A stretch of 64,000 nt of DNA from Paenibacillus luteus (GCF_006542765.1 NZ_SKCD01000011.1:496001-560000), one strand, 5' to 3'; positions 34,256 to 43,095 are shown, counted from the stretch's first letter. Notes: a model not told the origin generated them from the sequence alone. Numbers and translations: made by a program.

Positions 34256-34834
34256 CTAAGGGTTCAAATGAATGGTGCAATTGTAAAGCTGCGGATGCCA
34301 TTTCTCTCCTTGCAGCTCCAATATGGAATACGACAGATTTTGAAGATGCTGGTCATCCAGCTCCGTGCAAAGCTCAGCTAACAATTGTGCAAGAAAGCTT
34401 CCATGAGATACAACGAGTAGATTCCGTTGAGGATCATCGTGCTGCCATTGCTTAAGTGCGTTTTTGCCTCGTGTTCTTACGGCTTCATTCGGCTCAACAC
34501 CCTTAGCAACTTCTCGCCATTCTTTACCCCAACGCTCATGTCTCTCTTGCTCCTTCGTTCCTTCCACTTCACCAAAGTAACGTTCTCTCAACCGGGGATC
34601 AGGGTCTAGAAGCGGCAGATTCAGCTTCTCTGCTATAATCTGCGCCGTTGCGTAAGCTCGCTTCAGATCGCTTGAAACGACTGCATCCCAAATCCGCGCT
34701 TCCCCGCTTAGTCGATCGGCTAATGCAATGGCTTGCTTTATGCCTTCCTCATTTAAAGGGATATCCGTCTGACCTTGTATTTTACCTTCTGCATTCCAAT
34801 CCGTCTTCCCATGACGCACTAATCCAATCAGCAA
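34256..34834 (-). CDS. histidine phosphatase (phosphoglycerate-mutase superfamily)
   Basis: A 192-residue enzyme with the RHG catalytic motif ([17 protein letters not shown]), the second phosphate-site Arg ([14 protein letters not shown]), the acid-base Glu region [10 protein letters not shown], and the C-terminal [11 protein letters not shown] catalytic His. It removes or moves phosphoryl groups; the substrate is not evident and it resembles CobC/PhoE-type proteins. The start is uncertain. TTG 34834 is 12 nt after AAAGGAG; TTG 34846 lies almost on top of it, and an ATG between them is out of frame. Confidence 0.88.
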   Translation of the reverse strand: MLIGLVRHGKTDWNAEGKIQGQTDIPLNEEGIKQAIALADRLSGEARIWDAVVSSDLKRAYATAQIIAEKLNLPLLDPDPRLRERYFGEVEGTKEQERHERWGKEWREVAKGVEPNEAVRTRGKNALKQWQHDDPQRNLLVVSHGSFLAQLLAELCTELDDQHLQNLSYSILELQGEKWHPQLYNCTIHLNP

Positions 34835-34867
34835 GACTGCATTCAACTCCTTTAATCACTTATAATA

Positions 34868-34891
34868 CAACAAAAGCTCCCTAAGGAGCTT
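34868..34891 (-). terminator. probable terminator after the anti-sigma gene
   Basis: AAGCTCC / GGAGCTT with a 4-nt loop, followed by TTGTTGT on the minus strand, 17 bp after the stop at 34908. Moderate strength. Confidence 0.6.
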
Positions 34892-34907
34892 ATCGGTTTG
34901 CGTGGTA

Positions 34908-35510
34908 TTAGTTTCTCGTTCTCGAAAGCCAATTTAAAATAAGCAGTGTCATAATCATCCCTAGCAAGGATAAAGCCACATAATATTGTGGGAAAGCTGG
35001 CATTACCTTCAGAACAAAAGGATCACTAATGCTAGCAACAGGCACCTCTGCGTAAAAACCTGCGGTGATCATGCCGTCACCAGATGCATTGGCAGTATCC
35101 ATTAACCCGCTAAGCTCTGCAATTTCAGCTTGAGAGGCCCCTCCGGGATTATCAAATACAAATACTATAAGGGCACATGCAAACATGGCCATGCAAGCTG
35201 CAACGATTAACGCTATATTCCGGCGAAACGATTTGGAGAACTGGTAGCTCTTGTGCGGAACGGGCATCAACCAGGATTGTTCGGCATAAATGCGATCCAT
35301 GACATTCCTGTTCATATGCTCAGTAAGTTCTAAATGATCGTCATCCTCCGATAGAAAACGAATCATATCCTCGCTCTCTTCCCAGATTCGAAATTGTTCT
35401 GCGCAAGACTTGCACTCCAGCAGATGTGCGTCTATGGCTATCCGTTCCCCATCATGCTCCGATAAATCCCAATATTCGCCGAATTTGTCTTGCGCATCGT
35501 TGCACTTCAT
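34908..35510 (-). CDS. zinc-finger anti-sigma factor with two membrane helices
   Basis: A 200-residue ZAS-type anti-sigma factor. Residues 29-36 (HLLECKSC) give the HxxxCxxC zinc motif, with another Cys at residue 3. A membrane helix lies at about 97-117 (NIALIVAACMAMFACALIVF) and a second at about 176-193 (VALSLLGMIMTLLILNWL), with an outer loop between that could sense an envelope signal. It overlaps the sigma factor gene by ATGA, the standard arrangement for a co-translated pair, and would hold the sigma factor inactive at the membrane. Confidence 0.88.
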   Translation of the reverse strand: MKCNDAQDKFGEYWDLSEHDGERIAIDAHLLECKSCAEQFRIWEESEDMIRFLSEDDDHLELTEHMNRNVMDRIYAEQSWLMPVPHKSYQFSKSFRRNIALIVAACMAMFACALIVFVFDNPGGASQAEIAELSGLMDTANASGDGMITAGFYAEVPVASISDPFVLKVMPAFPQYYVALSLLGMIMTLLILNWLSRTRN

Positions 35511-36103
35511 CTCGTATTCATCCCTTCGAATTCTTCCATCAACGGCGTTTGTCCGAAATATGGCTCCAACTGCGTCTTAACGCTCGCTCTTGCCCGGAAA
35601 AGCAGTGACTTCACAGAACTTACCGTCTGCCCCAATATGTTAGCGATTTCCTGATAATCCAGCTGCTCGTATTCCCGAAGAATAAGCGCTGAACGTTGTT
35701 TCTCTGGCAAGTTATTTATCGCTTCACGGACCATTGCCATTCTTTCATTCCGCAGCACATGCTGCTCCGGTACCGCATCCAGCGCGGCAACGGGCTCGAA
35801 ACCGGATTCGTCGAGTGAAACATGCGCAGACTTCTGCTTGCGAAGCTCGCTTAGCACCGTATTGCGTGCAATCGTATACAGCCACGTCGAAAAAGAAGCA
35901 TCCAGTTCCCGAAAAGAATGAAGGCTGCGGTATGCTTTATAAAAAGTTTCGGAGCATAAATCCTCGGCTAACAGCTCCAGCTTTGCACTCTTCAGCATAT
36001 GATAGATAAAAGCTAATATTTTACGTTGATAGCGCCGCATTAGCTCGGAGTAGAGCTCGACATTGCCATCCTTGATCTCACGTATTAATTGGGAATCAGT
36101 CAT
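35507..36103 (-). CDS. ECF-type RNA polymerase sigma factor
   Basis: A 198-residue sigma-70 family protein without region 3. Region 2 contains SELMRRYQRKILAFIYHML and the -10 recognition segment FSTWLYTIARNTVLSELRKQ. Region 4 contains NLPEKQRSALILREYEQLDY and QEIANILGQTVSSVKSLLFR. A 20-residue tail follows. GGAGGAGG precedes the ATG. Sigma and anti-sigma genes overlap by 4 bp. About 70 nt upstream a CAACTT...TACAAT pair, 16 bp apart, could be an autoregulated promoter, but it fits both ECF and weak sigma-A types. Confidence 0.92.
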   Translation of the reverse strand: MTDSQLIREIKDGNVELYSELMRRYQRKILAFIYHMLKSAKLELLAEDLCSETFYKAYRSLHSFRELDASFSTWLYTIARNTVLSELRKQKSAHVSLDESGFEPVAALDAVPEQHVLRNERMAMVREAINNLPEKQRSALILREYEQLDYQEIANILGQTVSSVKSLLFRARASVKTQLEPYFGQTPLMEEFEGMNTR

Positions 36104-36310
36104 GACAGGCGAACCTCCTCCACCTGCGGATTATTCCCGGACCGCCATACAGTATTGTACCGGCCGGGGAACGAAAAGTTGCGGTCTTTATCATAAAAAA
36201 TTCTATAAATACGAGTATACATATTATTCGAGTTGCAAGGGCAAAATCCTGCCTCATTCGACAAAAGGATAAAATACAATATTTTTACAAATGAGTGGCT
36301 TTAAAAACGT

Positions 36311-36339
36311 AAAAAACCAGTCTTCTAAAAAACTGGTTT
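36311..36339 (-). terminator. rho-independent terminator of a candidate small transcript
   Basis: Perfect 8-bp arms AAACCAGT / ACTGGTTT with a 10-nt loop, followed by an extended T run of six bases on the minus strand. Confidence 0.75.
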
Positions 36340-36355
36340 CCCTATGTATATCACA

Positions 36356-36421
36356 TCAAATCATATAAATCGCTTTCAAGAGACGATTGTGTTCTTCACT
36401 CTTCCTAGAGGAAAACAGCAT
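36356..36421 (-). CDS. possible 21-residue peptide within the candidate small RNA
   Basis: The frame begins MLFSSRKSEEHNRL and ends with a hydrophobic AIYMI. It sits wholly inside the predicted transcript, 14 nt after the predicted 5' end, with AGG as the only ribosome-binding candidate. No family is recognised. Confidence 0.25.
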   Translation of the reverse strand: MLFSSRKSEEHNRLLKAIYMI

Positions 36422-36441
36422 CTGACATCCTGCTCTACGAT

Positions 36442-36470
36442 ATAATAACGAATACTGGGCGTTTTGGCAA
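36442..36470 (-). promoter_or_regulatory. sigma-A promoter for a short intergenic transcript
   Basis: TTGCCA (-35) and TATTAT (-10), 17 bp apart on the minus strand, both close to consensus, with no annotated gene directly downstream. Confidence 0.6.
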
Positions 36471-36505
36471 TGTCGAAAACAGGTTTATTCTTTTAGATGG
36501 TTCAA

Positions 36506-36550
36506 ATGGGCTGCACAATAAAGCCGGAAATGACTTTTTGCGCAGCCCAT
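36506..36550 (-). terminator. inverted repeat downstream of the PhyH gene
   Basis: Perfect 9-bp arms ATGGGCTGC / GCAGCCCAT enclose a 27-nt loop, about 70 bp after the PhyH stop codon. The T tract is only three bases, so the terminator call is tentative. Confidence 0.5.
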
Positions 36551-36618
36551 ATATTCAACTTTTATGATATAAAACACTTAGCATCGCTTTATAACTATCC
36601 AAGTTTGCTTTAAGCTTC

Positions 36619-38064
36619 TTAAAACATGCTAGCCTTGTTCGTATCCGGGCACCAGCGGGCCGTCCGATAATAGCGAAGCAAGACATCTACAGCCTCTTTC
36701 GTGCGCAGATAGGTGAGTGCTTCGAACGCATAGGCGCGTACATAACGATCCCCGCTATCAAGCGCCCCGCTTAAAGCCGAAATCACCACATCAGCATCAC
36801 CATACTTGCCTACCCGGAGCAAAGATAATGCCGCCCCATAGCCGATTTTATTTGTTATATAGCCTTGATCAGGCCATAGGCTGCTGTCTGAGCCTTGTAT
36901 CTCATTGACTACGGCTTCGGTGAGCGTATTCGCGAGAGCAGCTACAGCTTGGGCCGAAGGCTCCTTAACAAGGCCAATGGCCTCGGCGGCTTGGCGCCGA
37001 ACCTGATCGCTTTCATCCGCCAGCGCTTTCATCAAGGCGGGCAAGACCAGCTCCCTTGGGCTTCCGATCATACCGAGCGCGAAGCAGGCCCATGAGCGCC
37101 GTTCGCGGTCTGTGTGCTCCAATAGACCAATGAGTCCAGGTACGGCTTTAGCGCCTGCTGCTGCGGCCGCATAGACCGCACGGCTCGCTGATAAGCTTGT
37201 TCCTTCATGTAAGATCTTAACTAATTCATGAGCTCCACCTTCCCCTGCTCCTGCTAACGTATAAGCAGCATGTAGAGAGGTGTCTTCCGTTTCTGAAGCA
37301 ACCAAACTCGCTAATTGCGATAGATTGGCTGTATTGCTGTCAGCATCTTCCTTTGTATCCCCTTTCAACCATCCCCAAATATCTTGCCATAGTGGCAAAT
37401 AGGTATCTGACGCGCCTTCGGGCAGTTTAAAATGTTCCTCTGTATGGTTCCAATCCGGCATCGAAGGGGCATTAAGCCTCGCGAATTGAAATTTCAGCAT
37501 ATACCGGTCCATATTGGACGTATTCAGCGATGCCTTATGCCATAAGTCAAAGTGGACGAGCACCATGGTACCCGCCGGCCCGGTAGGCAGGAGAAATGGT
37601 TGATCATCTCCCGGATAGGATTCATTGTACTGAGAGCCCGGCATAATCGTAGTGGGACCGAGCTCCTCAGTGACCGCCTGCGTATAATAAAAGACCATCG
37701 CCCACCAAGGGCGGTGGCTGCGCATCGCGCTCCAGTAGCCATCTTTATGCCACTGCCCTCCGCCAGGGTTTTGATTAGCAGGCTGATTATAATGGCAATG
37801 GCGGTGTGGATGCAAATAATAGTCCGGTCCAAGAATGCCGGTTAATGCCCCTTTGACGACTGGCGTCTCAAAAAACTTCTGGATATCCGGCACTCTCGGC
37901 AAAATATTATTACCCGGATTCCCTTCCTCCATCAGTACATGATGAACCTCTTCCATCACTTTCATATGCAGCTCATTAGGGAGCTCGTTATGGAGTACCA
38001 AATACCCCTGTGTAATGAATTGAATGATTTGTTCGTCAGTCAGTAAATGATTATTTGTTTGCAT
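36619..38064 (-). CDS. PhyH-family Fe(II)/2-oxoglutarate dioxygenase with C-terminal HEAT repeats
   Basis: A 481-residue protein. Residues 10-210 form a phytanoyl-CoA hydroxylase-like double-stranded beta-helix: the HxD iron ligands are H106 and D108 (QWHKDGYW), the distal His is H176 (LWHKAS) and R187 could bind 2-oxoglutarate. From about residue 245 there are HEAT/PBS-like helical repeats (ALGMIGSPRELVLPALMKAL, then DQVRRQAAEAIG, then DRYVRAYAFEALTYL). The substrate is unknown. The gene is divergent from an AraC regulator, with a palindrome at 38082-38117 between. AAGGAGCGG precedes ATG 38064. Confidence 0.85.
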   Translation of the reverse strand: MQTNNHLLTDEQIIQFITQGYLVLHNELPNELHMKVMEEVHHVLMEEGNPGNNILPRVPDIQKFFETPVVKGALTGILGPDYYLHPHRHCHYNQPANQNPGGGQWHKDGYWSAMRSHRPWWAMVFYYTQAVTEELGPTTIMPGSQYNESYPGDDQPFLLPTGPAGTMVLVHFDLWHKASLNTSNMDRYMLKFQFARLNAPSMPDWNHTEEHFKLPEGASDTYLPLWQDIWGWLKGDTKEDADSNTANLSQLASLVASETEDTSLHAAYTLAGAGEGGAHELVKILHEGTSLSASRAVYAAAAAGAKAVPGLIGLLEHTDRERRSWACFALGMIGSPRELVLPALMKALADESDQVRRQAAEAIGLVKEPSAQAVAALANTLTEAVVNEIQGSDSSLWPDQGYITNKIGYGAALSLLRVGKYGDADVVISALSGALDSGDRYVRAYAFEALTYLRTKEAVDVLLRYYRTARWCPDTNKASMF

Positions 38065-38081
38065 ATCATCCGCTCCTTATA

Positions 38082-38117
38082 TAATCTTATAAGTACAGTG
38101 TTTACTTTATAAGATTA
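38082..38117. promoter_or_regulatory. palindromic site between the PhyH and AraC genes
   Basis: Arms TAATCTTATAA / TTATAAGATTA (11 bp, perfect) are separated by 14 bp, ending 18 bp before the PhyH start codon. It sits where an operator for the divergent AraC-type regulator would be. Confidence 0.6.
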
Positions 38118-38197
38118 GCTGGATGATGTATTTAGCAGACCGTCATTTATTTGCACAATAGTAGGATATTTAACATCTTAATTCAGGAGGCATCCAC

Positions 38198-39076
38198 TTG
38201 CAGTTCTCATCCTTTCACCCCTATGTCTATTATGCCACCCGGTATCCTTTCGCCAAGGGTCAGTCCAGCTTCCCTAGAATCTGCTATTCAAGCTCTATCT
38301 ATTTGATTAGCGAAGGCAAGGGGATTCTTGTAACCAACGGTAGAACCTACACCGCAATTCCTGGAACACTCGTTTACATTCCTGCTGGCCAGCACCACGA
38401 ATGGGTAGCGGATGATGAACGGCCTATGGTTCATATCTGCTGTTACTTTGATTGGCATTATGTAGAAAGAGATGACATATCCGATTGGTCGGCGCCGATC
38501 TGCTATCAACAGGATCAACTGCTGGAACACTTCGTGGGACCTGCTTTTCCTTATTTTATCCCAGAGGTAAGCAGGATTGTGAACATGCGTCCTTGGATCG
38601 ATCATTTTCAGAGCTTTTACAAATCAGGAGAGTACACAAGTGAAAAAACATTTTTAAGGAGTTTATCGACGCAAAGGAATTTTCAAGCCTTTATCGATTA
38701 TTTTTTGCAGGGCATGCTGAAGGAGGATCATATTCCAGATCCGAGAATTGGCCGCTTGCTTCATGAGATGGAACAAAATATTTTAAGCGGCGCGGACTTT
38801 CCGTCTGCCTATTACTATGAGGGCCTCCAGATAAGCCGTGGGCATTTTTTTGAAATTTTCAAGAAAACGACCGGATACTCCCCTGTACAATATATGAACC
38901 GATTCCGAATTGGCCGGGCCATGGAGGATCTGCTGCATACCAGCTTAAGCGTCACGGACATTTCCGAGAAATATCATTTTAGCTCCGTCCATTATTTCTC
39001 TAGGCTGTTCTCCAAGCAAACGGGCTTGTCTCCCCGGGAGTTTCGATTTTCGGAGCAGTTCAAAAGAAACTATTAG
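38198..39076 (+). CDS. AraC-family transcriptional regulator
   Basis: A 292-residue regulator with an N-terminal cupin-like ligand domain (YLISEGKGILVTNGRTYTAIPG, then VYIPAGQHHEW) and a C-terminal double helix-turn-helix (QISRGHFFEIFKKTTGYSPVQYMNRFRI, then TDISEKYHFSSVHYFSRLFSKQTGLSPREFR). Start is TTG 38198, 7 nt after AGGAGG. It is divergent from the PhyH-HEAT gene and probably controls it, perhaps in response to a small-molecule substrate. Its stop overlaps that of the convergent germination permease gene by 4 bp. Confidence 0.93.
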   Translation: MQFSSFHPYVYYATRYPFAKGQSSFPRICYSSSIYLISEGKGILVTNGRTYTAIPGTLVYIPAGQHHEWVADDERPMVHICCYFDWHYVERDDISDWSAPICYQQDQLLEHFVGPAFPYFIPEVSRIVNMRPWIDHFQSFYKSGEYTSEKTFLRSLSTQRNFQAFIDYFLQGMLKEDHIPDPRIGRLLHEMEQNILSGADFPSAYYYEGLQISRGHFFEIFKKTTGYSPVQYMNRFRIGRAMEDLLHTSLSVTDISEKYHFSSVHYFSRLFSKQTGLSPREFRFSEQFKRNY

Positions 39077-40179
39077 GCTGTCGGTAAAGGCTTCGTTCGT
39101 TTGTTTTTGATCCAAGTCATGATAAGCATGAGCAGCGGAATTCCCAACATCAAGATCGGGAAAATATAAGGTACGGCCACCTTGCTGGTGAAAATGACGG
39201 ATACCTCAATATAATTGCGGGGAATCATCGATAATAGAATACACAGAATCGATATTCCCCAAACGAACGGCCGCCAATTCTTCACACCAAACCACTCGGC
39301 AGCACCATAGCTCGCAGCGAATAGGTAAAGGGAAAGCTTAATATAAATACTCATCATCCAAATTGCTGTAATGATTGCATCCAAATTTTCCACAATTCCG
39401 CCTAGCGATATAGACCGTACCAGCACCAATAAGGGATACGGCGAACTTTCCGTAACTAAGTAACCAAACATCATAATCACCGCCAAAATAGACACTACAT
39501 AACCAAGGCCGGCCATCATAACGCCAAACACTGCATGACGGACGATAGCCTGCTCCTTAACGAAAGCGATCGTCATCATGAGCACGATACAATCTCCAAG
39601 GAAAGGTGCGGAGGGCAAAGTGCCCATTGAAATATCGAGCCAACTAATATCCCCAAATACTGGCTCCAAACGATAGAAGTGCAGCCGATTAGCCGCCAGC
39701 ATAATAGGGATTAGGATGCCCGCCAAAATAATTGGTCCAAGCACTTCACTTAAGCGACCGATAACCGTGATTCCTTGCAGCGCAGGATATAACACAGCCA
39801 ATGACATAATAATCAGGATGCTGGTGATTGGGGTTTCCGGCAAAATTGTACCAATAATGAACGCTGTGAATTGCCGAAGGATCGCTGAATAAACGCTAAT
39901 CCAGTAGAGAAGGTAAAGTAGGCTTACAGCGCTTCCTACCCATTTGCCGAATAAACTTCGGGTATATTTAATCATCGTCTGACCTGGATAATAGGTACTT
40001 ACTTTAGCGCAAAAATAAGCCATACTTATTCCTATGCCCATGACGAGAATTGACGATATCCATGCGCTCTGCTTCGCTACTTGCACAGTGGCCGACGAGG
40101 TTAGTAGAACTAGCATCACGATTTGCATACTTCCGATCATCCAAAAAAGCTGCCGATTGGACAGTGTCATCTGCTCCAT
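39073..40179 (-). CDS. spore germination receptor B subunit (GerAB-type permease)
   Basis: A 368-residue protein with about ten membrane helices, of the APC-superfamily GRKB germination permease type; the start NRQLFWMIGSMQIVMLVLLTSS and the block SRLLGP-like GRLSEVLGPIILAGILIPIML are typical. The B subunit binds the germinant, usually an amino acid. It is the last gene of an A-C-B operon (AA 41383-42903, AC 40186-41358), 6 bp after the C gene. The specific germinant is unknown. Confidence 0.93.
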   Translation of the reverse strand: MEQMTLSNRQLFWMIGSMQIVMLVLLTSSATVQVAKQSAWISSILVMGIGISMAYFCAKVSTYYPGQTMIKYTRSLFGKWVGSAVSLLYLLYWISVYSAILRQFTAFIIGTILPETPITSILIIMSLAVLYPALQGITVIGRLSEVLGPIILAGILIPIMLAANRLHFYRLEPVFGDISWLDISMGTLPSAPFLGDCIVLMMTIAFVKEQAIVRHAVFGVMMAGLGYVVSILAVIMMFGYLVTESSPYPLLVLVRSISLGGIVENLDAIITAIWMMSIYIKLSLYLFAASYGAAEWFGVKNWRPFVWGISILCILLSMIPRNYIEVSVIFTSKVAVPYIFPILMLGIPLLMLIMTWIKNKRTKPLPTA

Positions 40180-40185
40180 GCCTGT

Positions 40186-41358
40186 TCAGCTCCTTTCTCC
40201 CTTATTTACTCTCACGTTGATGTTAGAAATACCAGGATTTCTAATAATCGTATTGACTTCTACCTTAACATCCAGCTTCTTGTAAATAGCTTCCCAGCGC
40301 GTCCGATTTTCTTTCCATATGCGCGGGTATTTCTTATGAAAAGCGTGCGCCAAATCCAACGGGTCTGCATGATATTGTGTTTGCAAGCGATTTATCGCGT
40401 TCGCAATTTTATGCTCAATTAACTGGTTAAACGGCTTTTCTATCTTCTTCAAATAATCATGCTCATCCATCAAGTTTAGGTTCGTAGCATTATCGGCTAC
40501 GTCTGCATTAATTTTCAACTTTAAGGTAATGCTCCACTTGCCCTTGTCAATGACAGGAATGATTTTTGTACTGCTTCGCTTGAGTTTGATGGTTATTTTT
40601 TTATTCGGATCTTCAAGCGCGATCGCTACGTTGCGTTCGATCTTCATATTTTGAAACCACTGAAGCCCCTCAGTTATCTCTTCATCTAGAAAAGCAATTG
40701 CTTTTCTTTCTTTGATAAGCGCATCGCCTTCAACAATTAGTATGCTCTTCGCTTTGCCGCCTGATATTAACGCGGACGTCTTTGCAATGGGCAACGTAAA
40801 GGATTCGGAATCCGTACCAATCAATTCTGCAACGCTAATAATTGAGGAGGCCTCCAGAGATCTCTTCTGCCCTAGTTTGATTAATGTCTCGTAGGAATTC
40901 GGATCACTAAGTGACAATAACAGCTTCTTTGCCGTTTTACGGCACAAATAAATATTCGCTTGCTCGCGCGGCTCAATATCTCGGAATAAAAAATCAAGCT
41001 GCTTCTCCATGCCATCCTTGGCTAAAGCTTCGCCAAAAATATAGGCCTTGGCATGTCCCCAGAAAAAAGTGCGGGGGAGCTCCTTTTGCAGAACCGTTAA
41101 AGCATCCGGCAGGGTTTCCCCGATTCGTGACAAGGTATAGACACGCCCTTCTCCATCCCCACTCGCCCCTCCGCTGCCGCCTGCTGATGGATTGGGAATA
41201 AACACTTGTACAGTCAGTTCAATGAGCTGGTCTTGCGCTTTGTCAATGCCTACAGCCATAATCAGAGCCATATCATTAACCTCTATCCGATCCCAACAAC
41301 CTGGCAGCAGACATAATATCAAACAAATGCTAGCAGCTTTCCTTATGCCAGTAATCAT
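40186..41358 (-). CDS. spore germination receptor C subunit (Ger(x)C lipoprotein)
   Basis: A 390-residue lipoprotein: a signal with lipobox LLPGC (Cys21) near CWDRIEVNDMALIMAVGIDK, then the three-domain Ger(x)C fold (ELPRTFFWGHAKAYIFGE, then the C-terminal ITLKLKINADVADN and LDVKVEVNTIIRNPG). It anchors in the inner spore membrane and helps assemble the receptor. ATG 41358 follows AAAGGGTGG. It lies between the A and B genes, an order less common than A-B-C. Confidence 0.93.
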   Translation of the reverse strand: MITGIRKAASICLILCLLPGCWDRIEVNDMALIMAVGIDKAQDQLIELTVQVFIPNPSAGGSGGASGDGEGRVYTLSRIGETLPDALTVLQKELPRTFFWGHAKAYIFGEALAKDGMEKQLDFLFRDIEPREQANIYLCRKTAKKLLLSLSDPNSYETLIKLGQKRSLEASSIISVAELIGTDSESFTLPIAKTSALISGGKAKSILIVEGDALIKERKAIAFLDEEITEGLQWFQNMKIERNVAIALEDPNKKITIKLKRSSTKIIPVIDKGKWSITLKLKINADVADNATNLNLMDEHDYLKKIEKPFNQLIEHKIANAINRLQTQYHADPLDLAHAFHKKYPRIWKENRTRWEAIYKKLDVKVEVNTIIRNPGISNINVRVNKGERS

Positions 41359-41382
41359 GCTTGGCACCACCCTTTTGAGCTA

Positions 41383-42903
41383 TCATTTCCGAACTCTAGC
41401 GTAGACCGATTTTCGCCTTTTATTTTTCCCCGAATAGGTTCCTGGTCGAAGCTTGATGAACTTAAGAGGAGCTCTGATCAACGTATCCAAAAACTCAATC
41501 GGCCGTAAGGGTGCAAATGGCGAAAGATAAGGGATGCCGAAAGAGTTGAGCGTACACAAATGCGTAATAATCAGGAGTAGCGATAGCATGAGCCCGAACA
41601 AGCCAAACATTCCTGACATGATCATAATGGGGAAGCGAAGCAGCCTAAGCGTTATGCTTGCTGGATATTGCGGCATCATAAACGAAGAAATGCCTGTAAT
41701 CGCCACAACCATGACCATAGGCGCCGATACGAGTCCAGCCTGAATTGCCGCTTGGCCAATGACGAGTGCGCCAACAATGCTTACAGCAGATCCCACCTGC
41801 TTGGGCAGACGTATGCCCGCCTCGCGTAGTGCTTCAAAAATAACCTCCATCATCAAAGCTTCAAGCAGGGCCGGAAAAGGAATTTCCTCTCTGGACTGAG
41901 CAACGCGGAGAAGCAAGGTCGTAGGCACCATCTCCTGATGAAAGGTTAAGATCGCAACGTAAACCGACGGGGCGAGCAGCGCGATGAAAAAAAATAAATA
42001 GCGAAGCCAACGAATGGTTGTTCCAATCCAAAACCGTTGATAATAGTCTTCCGGCGACTGCATTAAAGTTGCCAGTGTGGTTGGAGCAATAAGCGCAATA
42101 GGTGTGTTCTCTGTCAAAATAACGATACGTCCCTCGAGCAAACCCGCTACCGCCACATCTGGTCTTTCGGTCGCTTGAATTTGAGGGAAAGGAGAAAAGG
42201 TTGAATCCTCGATCGCTTCCTCGATCATTGCACTCTCCAAAATGCCATCCAGATCAACGGCAGCAAGCCGCTCACTTATCGACTGTATAATATCCTCTCT
42301 TGCAATACCGTCGACGTATACCATATTAATCATCGTCTTTGAGTATCGGCCTAGCTCAAACGTAATGGTTTTCATCGCCTGGGTGCGCAGCCTTCGTCTA
42401 AGCAATGACATATTCGTTGTTATATTCTCAGTAAAGCCCTCACGCGGCCCCCGAACAACCGATTCGGATTGCGGCTCTTCTAAAGCTCTAACCTCGAATT
42501 TGGTTAAATCGATCGACAGCGCGGATTCCACACCATCGACAAAGAGAAGCGTTCTGCCCATGACAATCGAGCTAACAACCTCTCCGTAACATTTCAACAT
42601 TTTTTTGTTGCTTACTGAAAGGCGGGCAAAACTATCGTTAGTAAACGTAGGGTCCTCAATAAGAGCAAGCTCACGAATGACCTGGGTTTCTAACTGTGTC
42701 GTATCCGTTAATCCTTGGAAGTACACCACAATTGCAGCACATCCATTGCCTACGCTAAAGGAATGAATGACCAGATCCGCGCATTGCACAAAAAACTTAT
42801 TAATGACCTCACTGCTTCGCCCAAGGTCAGCGGAGATTCCTGACTGCTCAAGCCTTCTCAGTTCAGGATCGGTCATAAATTCCGGAATAGGCAAAGCGCT
42901 CAA
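41383..42903 (-). CDS. spore germination receptor A subunit (GerAA-type)
   Basis: A 506-residue protein: a soluble N-terminal half (IVVYFQGLTDTTQLETQVI, then VVRGPREGFTENITTNMSLLRRRL) and a C-terminal half with about five membrane helices (TLLFV.. then IALLAPSVYVAILTFHQEM, then EVIFEALREAGIRLPKQVG). The TTG start at 42903 is preceded by AAAGGAGG at good spacing. It belongs to the first germinant-receptor operon and shares blocks with the second A subunit at 57124-58626. A-subunit rings are thought to act in ion release. Confidence 0.95.
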   Translation of the reverse strand: MSALPIPEFMTDPELRRLEQSGISADLGRSSEVINKFFVQCADLVIHSFSVGNGCAAIVVYFQGLTDTTQLETQVIRELALIEDPTFTNDSFARLSVSNKKMLKCYGEVVSSIVMGRTLLFVDGVESALSIDLTKFEVRALEEPQSESVVRGPREGFTENITTNMSLLRRRLRTQAMKTITFELGRYSKTMINMVYVDGIAREDIIQSISERLAAVDLDGILESAMIEEAIEDSTFSPFPQIQATERPDVAVAGLLEGRIVILTENTPIALIAPTTLATLMQSPEDYYQRFWIGTTIRWLRYLFFFIALLAPSVYVAILTFHQEMVPTTLLLRVAQSREEIPFPALLEALMMEVIFEALREAGIRLPKQVGSAVSIVGALVIGQAAIQAGLVSAPMVMVVAITGISSFMMPQYPASITLRLLRFPIMIMSGMFGLFGLMLSLLLIITHLCTLNSFGIPYLSPFAPLRPIEFLDTLIRAPLKFIKLRPGTYSGKNKRRKSVYARVRK

Positions 42904-43007
42904 CGTCAGGCCTCCTTTTTGATAAGATTGATGGGCATCTATGATTTGCGGTAATGGAATATCGTTAGCGTTCGGAAAAATAAGGATAATTATGCGCCAA
43001 ATAAGAA

Positions 43008-43044
43008 GAAACGAAGGCGTCCTTTCTGTAGACGCCTTCGTTTC
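43008..43044. repeat. 14-bp perfect inverted repeat, GC-rich hairpin of a repeat unit
   Basis: GAAACGAAGGCGTC / GACGCCTTCGTTTC enclose a 9-nt loop, in the space between the HD-GYP gene and the ger operon. It shares GGCGTCC...TAGACGC with the 28845-29042 repeats. Confidence 0.7.
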
Positions 43045-43050
43045 TGCGAA

Positions 43051-43094
43051 ACGTATAGAGAAAGTATGGCATACTCATATACTTTCCTATACGT
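43051..43094. repeat. AT-rich long hairpin, second half of the repeat unit
   Basis: ACGTATAGAGAAAGTAT pairs with ATACTTTCCTATACGT (one bulge) around an 11-nt loop. With 43008-43044 it reproduces the two-hairpin order of the 99-bp units near ypjA. Confidence 0.7.
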
Positions 43095-43095
43095 C

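Larger units (their letters stand above)
36311..36435 (-). ncRNA. candidate small RNA with its own promoter and terminator
   Basis: The minus-strand promoter TTGCCA-17 bp-TATTAT (36470-36442) predicts a start near 36435, and the terminator at 36311-36339 would end a transcript of about 125 nt. It can also encode a 21-residue peptide from ATG 36421 to TGA 36356, with a weak AGG upstream and a basic, amphipathic composition. Whether it acts as RNA or peptide cannot be told. Confidence 0.4.
36104..36618. other. 515-bp intergenic region between the sigma gene and PhyH gene
   Basis: No full gene is visible. It holds the presumed sigma-gene promoter, a terminator-like hairpin at 36311-36339, a well-formed minus-strand promoter at 36442-36470 that would make a short transcript ending there, a 21-codon ORF within that transcript, and a second hairpin at 36506-36550 behind the PhyH gene. 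Confidence 0.8.

Noticed and set aside
34834..34850. ATG with good Shine-Dalgarno spacing just before the histidine phosphatase
   Set aside because: It is out of frame and hits a stop after four codons, so it cannot be the start; a regulatory role for such a short frame is speculative.
42904..43007. Sigma-G type promoter before the first ger operon
   Set aside because: GCATA and AACGCTA occur at a suitable distance, but the -10 fits the CATNMTA pattern poorly, so I did not list it as a feature.
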